A DNA stretch of 11,655 bases. Origin: Tannerellaceae bacterium. GTDB taxonomy: Bacteria > Bacteroidota > Bacteroidia > Bacteroidales > Tannerellaceae. Both the position numbers and the translations under genes were made by a program. Every line of letters starts with the position of its first letter. Within the stretch, counting starts at the first letter, position 1. Under the pieces are notes generated by a model. The model was not told where the DNA came from. It was given only the letters and a program-made list of their open reading frames with translations, and searched no databases. The DNA lies in assembly GCA_031265595.1 (NCBI GenBank), contig JAISCM010000268.1, forward strand, positions 1 to 11,655, written 5' to 3'. Below, in pieces: positions 5,930-11,655 of the stretch.

Positions 5930-8900
5930 ATGAATCATTTTATTTTTTGTAGAAAGATATTTTTAGGAATATCCCTGCTGCTTTGTATAGGAAATATATA
6001 TGCAGCAAATGATATTCGTACGGCACAAGATGTCTTTGAGGATGGCATTTTGCAAGAAGGTCGCACAGTTGCCATAACTGTTGCTGACGCAATGGGGCCT
6101 ATAGCAGGGGCAAATGTTTTTGTTAAAGGAACTACAAATGGAAACACAACGGATTCAACTGGTAAAGTTCAACTTCAGGATGTCTCTGGTGATGCCATCC
6201 TGGTTGTTTCTTATATCGGCTATATCAGCCAGGAGATAGCTGTTAGAAATCAAACAAGCCTTTCTGTTACTTTAGAGGAAGACAGCCAGGCTTTGGAAGA
6301 GGTAGTTGTTATTGGCTATGGCACGGTAAGAAAGAAAGATCTTACAGGTTCTGTAGCTGCGCTTTCTCAAAAGCAGTTTCAGGACGAGCCGATCACCCGG
6401 CTGGATCAGGCGATCAACGGACGTATTCCTGGTGTGATGGTTATTACGAACTCCGGATCGCCCGAACAGAGTATCCAGATACGTATCCGTGGGGCCAATT
6501 CGATTTATGGAGGAAACGACCCGTTGTACATCATTGACGGAGTGCCCAACGGCACGTTGTTCAACAACCTTGATCCGAACGACATCCAGTCTATCGAAGT
6601 ATTGAAGGATGCTTCTGCAACGGCCATCTACGGCTCGCGTGGCGCCAACGGCGTAGTATTGATAACCACCAAACGCGGAACCGAAGGGAAGATCAGAGTT
6701 ACATTCAATACGCAACAAACCATGTCGTCTATCGCTAAGAAGCTGGATATGCTGAGCGCCAGTGATTATGCCGAGTTTTACAACCAGTACAGGGGAACAG
6801 AGTTTTATACGCAGGGACAGATCAACAACTGGAAAGCAAATGGAGGCCTGGACTGGCAGGATTTGATCTTCCATACAGCCTATACGCAGAATTACAAACT
6901 TTCCATATCCGGAGGAACACAAAAGAACCAGTTTGTCGTTTCCGGTAACTTTCTGGATGCACAGGGGATACTCAAAGAATCGGAAACCCAGCGCTACAAC
7001 ATCCGTTCAAACCTCACCACTGAAGTTACCGACTGGCTGAAGATGAATATCGAACTCAATGCTTTCAGAAGGAGAAGCCAGAAAAACGGCCCGCGTGGAG
7101 GCATAGGCTCTATCATCTCAGACGCGATGACATATAGCCCCACAATGGAGCTGAAAGACGCAGAAGGTAATTGGATCAAAGATGCAGTCAATTCAATACT
7201 GGAAAATCCTTACGGCCGGTTGATACAGGATTTGAGCGAAGGCTTTACGAACTATGTTTCCGGCAATCTGCAACTCAACTTCAAGCTTCCCATCAAAGGG
7301 CTGACTTTTGATTTGCAGGGATCTGCCAACTACAGGAACTACAAGGGATACTGGATGAATTCCAGAGCCTACGAACTGCGCACCTCTTCCAACCGGGCCA
7401 ACAACAACAGCAACGACAACTTTAACTGGTATGCGTTGGGACAGCTCAACTACACGAATCAATGGGGAGACCATCGCCTGGGGCTTTCCGGTATTTTAGA
7501 GCTATCTCAGGATACCTATACGGAATTGTTTTCGGAAGTGGTAGATCTGCGTACCGAATCCGTCGGCTTCTGGAACCTGAATATGGGAACGATGGCCAGC
7601 TACGGTAATTCTTTCAGCCGCTCTTCATTGGTATCGCTGATCGGACGCGCCATGTATTCGTATAAAGACCGCTATTTGCTGACGGCAACGATCCGCCGCG
7701 ACGGGTCTTCCAAGTTCCAGAATGATAAGTGGGGTAACTTCCCGTCTTTCGCACTGGCCTGGCGCGCCTCCGAAGAATCGTTCATCAAAGACCTGAATGT
7801 GTTCGACAATCTGAAGATCCGCGCAAGCTGGGGCGTTACCGGCAATCAGGCTATCGGCTCCTACTCTACTCTGGGATTGCTGGCTACGGCCAATTACGGA
7901 TGGGGCACGGCAACCAATCTGCCCGGATACAGAGTAGATAGCCCGGCAACCCCAGACCTGACCTGGGAAAAGACCCATCAGATAGACATAGGCCTGGATC
8001 TCGGATTCCTCAAAAACCGGTTGTCTGCTACTATAGATTATTACCAGAAGGAAACAAAAGACCTGCTGTTGCAGAAAAGTATCCCGCTCTATGACGGGGG
8101 AGGCACTACCTGGGTAAACCTTGGAGAAGTACGCAACAGGGGGATCGAGCTGTCGCTCACAGGCGTTATTCTACAGCATAAGAAGCTGAACTGGGAAAGT
8201 TCATTCAATATCTCCTACTCTAAGAATGAAGTAACCGACCTGGGAGGCGAAACCAAACTACATCCCGGCACGCGGATCAACCAGGCTTCGCTCAATACGG
8301 CGGTCTTACAACTTGGCGAGCCGATGGGATCTATCTATGGCTACCACTGGCTGGGCTTATGGCGTACGGACGAAGCGGCAGAAGCAGCCAAATGGGGACA
8401 ACAGCCGGGCGACAACAAATTCCTCGATAAGAACGGCAATTATACGCTGGATGCAGAAGATGCCGGCATCATCGGGAAAGCGTTCCCGGATTATGTACTG
8501 GGATGGAATAATACCTTCTCCTGGAGAAACCTGGATATAAACATCTTCTTCCAGGGTGCGTTCGGAGCCGATCGCCTGAACCTGGGGCGTTACCTGATGG
8601 TAGAAGCAGTAAGCGATTCCCGCTTTGTTACGCTGAAAGATGGTTACTATGACCGGTGGACTCCGGAAAACCAGGACACCAAAGTGCCCAATCCCTTCAG
8701 TAATACGATCAACACACGCCTGGAGACGGAGCAATACCTGGAAAAAGCCGATTATGTAAGGCTGAAAAACATAAGTATCGGATATACCTTTCCTAAGTCG
8801 AAAACCCGGATAGGAGATTTGAAGCTGACGCTGAGTGCGCAGAATATCTTCACACTCACCTCCTACAGCGGATACGATCCGGAAGGTAGTATGGATAGCC

Positions 8901-8998
8901 GGGGTACGGGCGGACAGTATGACACCAATGTGGGTATAGACGGCATCTCTTATCCTGTTCCGAGAAGCTATACGCTTGGATTGCAATTAAAATTTTAA
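5930..8998 (+). CDS. SusC/RagA-family TonB-dependent outer-membrane transporter
   Basis: A 1022-residue outer-membrane barrel that imports oligomers, powered by TonB and capped by its SusD partner. Residues 1-25 are a signal peptide ending in NIYA. A CarboxypepD_reg-like domain follows at about 47-117 (GPIAGANVFVKGTTNG; ILVVSYIGYIS), then the conserved EEVVVIGYGTVRKKDLTGSV (123-142). The plug domain is at about 138-246 (RIPGVMV, IRIRGANS, PLYIIDGVP, SIEVLKDASATAIYG, GVVLITTKRG), and the barrel runs to the terminal aromatic residue in YTLGLQLKF. No N-terminal STN domain is present, so direct signalling to an anti-sigma factor is not expected. The first ~130 codons use GTT for 11 of 14 valines and are poorer in GC than the later part. 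The gene has a promoter about 300 nt upstream and is followed after 29 nt by susD. The substrate cannot be told from sequence. Confidence 0.97.
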   Translation: MNHFIFCRKIFLGISLLLCIGNIYAANDIRTAQDVFEDGILQEGRTVAITVADAMGPIAGANVFVKGTTNGNTTDSTGKVQLQDVSGDAILVVSYIGYISQEIAVRNQTSLSVTLEEDSQALEEVVVIGYGTVRKKDLTGSVAALSQKQFQDEPITRLDQAINGRIPGVMVITNSGSPEQSIQIRIRGANSIYGGNDPLYIIDGVPNGTLFNNLDPNDIQSIEVLKDASATAIYGSRGANGVVLITTKRGTEGKIRVTFNTQQTMSSIAKKLDMLSASDYAEFYNQYRGTEFYTQGQINNWKANGGLDWQDLIFHTAYTQNYKLSISGGTQKNQFVVSGNFLDAQGILKESETQRYNIRSNLTTEVTDWLKMNIELNAFRRRSQKNGPRGGIGSIISDAMTYSPTMELKDAEGNWIKDAVNSILENPYGRLIQDLSEGFTNYVSGNLQLNFKLPIKGLTFDLQGSANYRNYKGYWMNSRAYELRTSSNRANNNSNDNFNWYALGQLNYTNQWGDHRLGLSGILELSQDTYTELFSEVVDLRTESVGFWNLNMGTMASYGNSFSRSSLVSLIGRAMYSYKDRYLLTATIRRDGSSKFQNDKWGNFPSFALAWRASEESFIKDLNVFDNLKIRASWGVTGNQAIGSYSTLGLLATANYGWGTATNLPGYRVDSPATPDLTWEKTHQIDIGLDLGFLKNRLSATIDYYQKETKDLLLQKSIPLYDGGGTTWVNLGEVRNRGIELSLTGVILQHKKLNWESSFNISYSKNEVTDLGGETKLHPGTRINQASLNTAVLQLGEPMGSIYGYHWLGLWRTDEAAEAAKWGQQPGDNKFLDKNGNYTLDAEDAGIIGKAFPDYVLGWNNTFSWRNLDINIFFQGAFGADRLNLGRYLMVEAVSDSRFVTLKDGYYDRWTPENQDTKVPNPFSNTINTRLETEQYLEKADYVRLKNISIGYTFPKSKTRIGDLKLTLSAQNIFTLTSYSGYDPEGSMDSRGTGGQYDTNVGIDGISYPVPRSYTLGLQLKF

Positions 8999-9027
8999 AC
9001 GATAGGAACACCCAAATAATCATTACA

Positions 9028-10590
9028 ATGAAATATATACATTATTTTCTCATCAGCCTTGTTTTCGCCTTTTCTTCCTGCGACTCTTTTCTGGAAGAAA
9101 AAGCAGAGGGTAGATTGACGCCCAATTCCCTGTATCAGGATGTGGAAGGCCTGGATATGGCCCTGACGGGACTTTACAACCAATATGTTCAGACCAACAG
9201 GTATGTCTTTCGTGCCATCCATGCCTGGTGTGGCGATGACATAACGGCCCAGAATGCCGGTAATAAAACCCGGTTTGCCGAATATGACATGTTCAATTTC
9301 AATTCGGGTAATACCGAAGTGCTGGATCAGTATAAAGCTTATTATTCTACCATTAAGGCCTGCAACAACATTATCAACAATGCGGAAGGAATGACGATAG
9401 ACCAGACAGTACTGAACTCCCGCCTGGGGCAGGCTTACTTCTTGCGGGCGCTGAATTACTTTATGCTTGTTCGTATCTGGGGACGTCTTCCCCTGGTGAC
9501 TGCCGTTGAGATAGACTATGCCAGCCCGAGGGCGAGTGTAGAAGATATCTATGAATTGATCCTGTCTGACGCCTTGAAAGCGGAAGAGATGCTTCCGCTG
9601 AACCATACGGTTTCTCCCTATTTCAAAGAAGGTATCAATGTGGCTCCCAACAAGGCCGCCGCCAAGGCATTGGTGGCTTCCATTTATCTCACACAAGCCG
9701 GATGGCCGCTGAAGAAAGGAACCGAGTTCTATGACAGGGCCGCCGCCAAGTACAAGGAGATAATTGATAACGAAGGACAGGAAGGGTACAACTATATCCT
9801 TGAGCCCGATATACGGACGCTGGTGGACGAACCTGAATCCAACTATTCAAAAGAGATCATATTCGGAGAATTTCATCATGTCAATAATAATAACTATGCC
9901 GGGCCGTTCACGGAGCTCCCGGAGGAATCTACCGGATGGTGCGACCTGATCGTTGAACTGGAGTTTTTTGATAATTTCCCGGAAGGGCCGCGCAAGGATG
10001 CCTGGTTTCTGACTAAAATATCTATGACCGGCAGGGAAAAGGATCCCGTAACAGACTTGTATCCGTTGCTCGACTGGAGCGATCCGGGAACAAATCAAAA
10101 GCATCCGCACTGGAAAAAGAACATCCAGAACGGAGCGTGGGATTACGATTACGAAACGGGTTACTATACAGCAGCAGGCTTGCAGGGTGGAAGTTCCAAA
10201 ACCCGTTATATATTCAGATATGCCGACATTCTGTTGCTCTATGCCGAAGCGGTTGCTTTCGGCAGCGGTGGGGTTACTCCCTTAGCACTCGACTGTGTAC
10301 ACCGGGTACAGACCCGGGCCGGAGCCCCACTCACGCCATCGTCTGTTTCAAAAGAAACGTTCCAGCAGGCTGTATTGGCAGAACGTCGCTGGGAAACGTC
10401 AGGGATGGAACATAGTTGTATGGGGCGTTTCTTCACCATGCAACGGCATGAAATACTTCATTTACAGAAGAATTACCGGAGCCCGAACGATTTGCCCCTG
10501 AACAATGGGCTTAGCCTGAGCGAGCAATATTATTATTTCCCGATTCCCGATGCGGAACTACTGATTGTGCCCGATCTGAACAGTCGATAG
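9028..10590 (+). CDS. SusD/RagB-family surface lipoprotein (possible internal frameshift pair)
   Basis: A 520-residue substrate-binding lipoprotein that caps the SusC barrel at the cell surface. The signal peptide ends in a lipobox (AFSSC, Cys18), followed by D-S-F-L-E-E, the acidic start typical of surface-exported Bacteroidota lipoproteins. The N-terminal SusD part has LEEKAEGRLTPNSLYQ, GLYNQYVQ and the TPR-like YFLRALNYFMLVRIWGRLPLV (about 138-158). The C-terminal part has RYADILLLYAEAV, RVQTRAGAPL and VLAERRWET. The conserved segment after that (usually EG-x-R-x-x-D-[IL]-x-RWG) is absent in this frame; residues about 459-480 read GMEHSCMGRFFTMQRH. The +1 frame there gives W-N-I-V-V-W-G-V, suggesting two compensating deletions. 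The C-terminus ends at PDLNSR without the usual QN-x-G-Y tail. The gene lies 29 nt after susC and is certainly cotranscribed in design. The family is certain; full function is less so. Confidence 0.95.
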   Translation: MKYIHYFLISLVFAFSSCDSFLEEKAEGRLTPNSLYQDVEGLDMALTGLYNQYVQTNRYVFRAIHAWCGDDITAQNAGNKTRFAEYDMFNFNSGNTEVLDQYKAYYSTIKACNNIINNAEGMTIDQTVLNSRLGQAYFLRALNYFMLVRIWGRLPLVTAVEIDYASPRASVEDIYELILSDALKAEEMLPLNHTVSPYFKEGINVAPNKAAAKALVASIYLTQAGWPLKKGTEFYDRAAAKYKEIIDNEGQEGYNYILEPDIRTLVDEPESNYSKEIIFGEFHHVNNNNYAGPFTELPEESTGWCDLIVELEFFDNFPEGPRKDAWFLTKISMTGREKDPVTDLYPLLDWSDPGTNQKHPHWKKNIQNGAWDYDYETGYYTAAGLQGGSSKTRYIFRYADILLLYAEAVAFGSGGVTPLALDCVHRVQTRAGAPLTPSSVSKETFQQAVLAERRWETSGMEHSCMGRFFTMQRHEILHLQKNYRSPNDLPLNNGLSLSEQYYYFPIPDAELLIVPDLNSR

Positions 10591-10612
10591 AAAGGAATGT
10601 TATTTTAAACAA

Positions 10613-10686
10613 TTGGCAATCAGGGAATGAATTAGTAATTTTCGTAAATGCAAAGAAGAATTGCCTTTCATTACCCTGATTGCCAA
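10613..10686. repeat. Long hairpin after susD (possible 3' end of the susCD transcript)
   Basis: TTGGCAATCAGGG at 10613-10625 is perfectly complementary to 10674-10686, and the stem extends by 6 more pairs (AATGAA 10626-10631 with TTCATT 10667-10672) past one bulged A at 10673. The loop is about 35 nt. A second copy of the complement, ATTGCC at 10660-10665, could pair with GGCAAT (10615-10620) in place of the outer arm. It lies 22 bp after the susD stop. No T-run follows on the plus strand, so it is not a classical intrinsic terminator, though it may end or stabilise the transcript. Confidence 0.55.
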
Positions 10687-10710
10687 AATACCAAAGCCGG
10701 AACGCATGGC

Positions 10711-10757
10711 AATTCATAATCCATCATTAATAATTCATAATTAATAATTCATAATTA
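10711..10757. repeat. AT-rich tandem repeat, 14 bp unit
   Basis: ATAATTCATAATTA occurs twice in tandem (10730-10743 and 10744-10757), with a partial copy, AATTCATAAT, at 10711-10720. Such AT-rich short repeats are seen between genes in Bacteroidales. Slippage here could change the spacing upstream of the next promoter-like box at 10768. No spacers or longer conserved unit are present. Confidence 0.75.
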
Positions 10758-10767
10758 GTTTTATTCT

Positions 10768-10775
10768 TATTTTTG
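10768..10775 (+). promoter_or_regulatory. Putative -7 box for the DUF6599-like gene
   Basis: TATTTTTG matches TAnnTTTG and lies 25 bp before the ATG at 10801, a normal distance for a short leader. No clear TTTG lies about 19 bp upstream; that position falls in the tandem AT repeat. Confidence 0.45.
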
Positions 10776-10800
10776 CCACGATTAATAAACACCGACCAAT

Positions 10801-11655
10801 GAAAAGAAACAGTTACAAGCTTGCATGCATGATAATTACATTATCTACATTCTTCGTTCAGGGAAACAGGGCGCAAACGCCGGAACAGTTAAAATCGTAT
10901 CTACCCGTTGTTCAGGGCTGGACGATCGACAATGAGATTGAAATTTTCAACCCCGACAACTTATTCGATCGGATAAACGGGGCGGCTCCTTTATTTTTAG
11001 AAAATAATTTCAGGGAGATGACTTCTATGGAATATAAAAAGGATGGCGACTATATCACCATACAAGCCTACCGGCATGCAACGCCGGAAGATGCTTTTGG
11101 GATGTATGCTTCCGAACGTTCTTCCGACCTGGCCTTTCTGCCGATTGGCGGGGAAGCGCAGGGGGATGATAAAAACCTTTACTTTTTCTCCGGATGTATC
11201 TATGTGAAAATGTGGACAAACAGCAACGATCCTATCGTAGAATCCATACGGGCGATAGGGAAAAGCCTGGCCGGGAAAATCGACCCGCAAGCCGCTTATC
11301 CTTCTCTTGTGAATGTATTTCCGAAAGAGGGGAAACGGCCTTACTCCGAAGCCTACGCTACTTCCAGCTATATCGGACATGAATTTTTAAAATCAGTATA
11401 TTATGCCAACTATGAGAATGCCGGAGGCCAGTCCTTTCAGTTATTTGTAGTAGATGGCAAATCCAAAGAAGAAGCCCAGGCTATATTAACTGCTTATTTT
11501 GCATTTACCAGGCAGGATACCGGCTATCAGGAGGGAACGCTTACCATAAAAGACAGGTATAATGGCGATATTCCCGCCCACTGGAAAGGACAGTATATTA
11601 TAGGCGTCTACAACGAAAATGGCGAAGTGGTAGACGGGGCTGCCGATTATATAGA
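10801..11655 (+). CDS. Secreted DUF6599-like protein (3' end outside window)
   Basis: An open frame of 285 codons running off the window. Residues 1-25 look like a signal peptide (K-R-N start, hydrophobic MIITLSTFFV, cleavage probably after NRA), so the mature protein is probably periplasmic. The block NLFDRINGAAPLFLENNF at about 54-71, the EY at 78-79 and EDAFGMYASER at 97-107 resemble the DUF6599 family as I remember it, whose members share an ING-A-A motif and a DAFG-Y motif. The function of that family is not known to me. The ATG at 10801 is preceded by a -7-like box and gives a proper signal peptide, supporting this start. It follows the SusCD pair after 210 bp containing a hairpin and AT repeats, so it is probably transcribed separately. 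The family call is from memory and needs a profile search. Confidence 0.72.

Noticed and set aside
8357..8986. Long minus-strand open frames opposite susC and susD (also 6272-6922 and 8995-9696)
   Set aside because: They are mirror frames of strongly supported genes, with no domain or composition of their own.
10711..10757. CRISPR-like array
   Set aside because: The units are 14 bp, directly adjacent and AT-rich, with no spacers.

Overview
The window looks like a chromosomal stretch from a Bacteroidales bacterium, most likely near Parabacteroides/Tannerellaceae. The signs are a SusC/SusD outer-membrane pair, promoter elements of the Bacteroidota type (TAnnTTTG at -7), few recognisable Shine-Dalgarno sequences, AT-rich intergenic DNA and mid-range GC in the genes. 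The genus is inferred, not proven.

Layout. 1-801 is the C-terminal part of a DEAD-box RNA helicase; the first codon is the last D of its DEAD motif. 844-1710 is a DinD-type DNA-damage protein. 1711-2100 has no gene but holds a ~255 bp highly structured inverted-repeat element flanked by 10 bp direct repeats, then a 10 bp dyad that brackets a promoter-like box. 2101-4286 is a two-gene unit: a dCMP/cytidine deaminase-family enzyme and an S41 C-terminal processing peptidase. 4271-5518 (minus strand) is a lipoprotein serine hydrolase of the beta-lactamase/family VIII esterase fold, overlapping the peptidase tail to tail by 16 bp. 5519-5929 is a divergent intergenic region with a good Bacteroidota promoter and a ~300 nt leader. 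5930-8998 is a SusC-type TonB-dependent transporter and 9028-10590 its SusD-type lipoprotein partner. After a long hairpin and AT-rich tandem repeats, 10801-11655 begins a secreted protein that resembles the DUF6599 family and runs off the window.

How the parts work together. SusC and SusD form an outer-membrane importer for a polymer or oligomer. No glycan-degrading enzyme, sulfatase or regulator lies in the window, so the substrate is unknown. The serine hydrolase and the DUF6599-like protein flank the pair but need not belong to it. The helicase and the deaminase/peptidase pair look like core genes; dinD and the structured repeat look like an accessory insertion between them.

I did not find a clearly new multi-gene system. 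The points most worth a second look are the structured repeat with compensatory changes between its arms (1716-1992), a probable pair of compensating frameshifts that scrambles a conserved SusD motif (10405-10470), a short fragment of TonB-plug coding sequence in the susC leader (5805-5834), the dyad around the deaminase promoter (2043-2078), and the different codon use of the first ~130 codons of susC.
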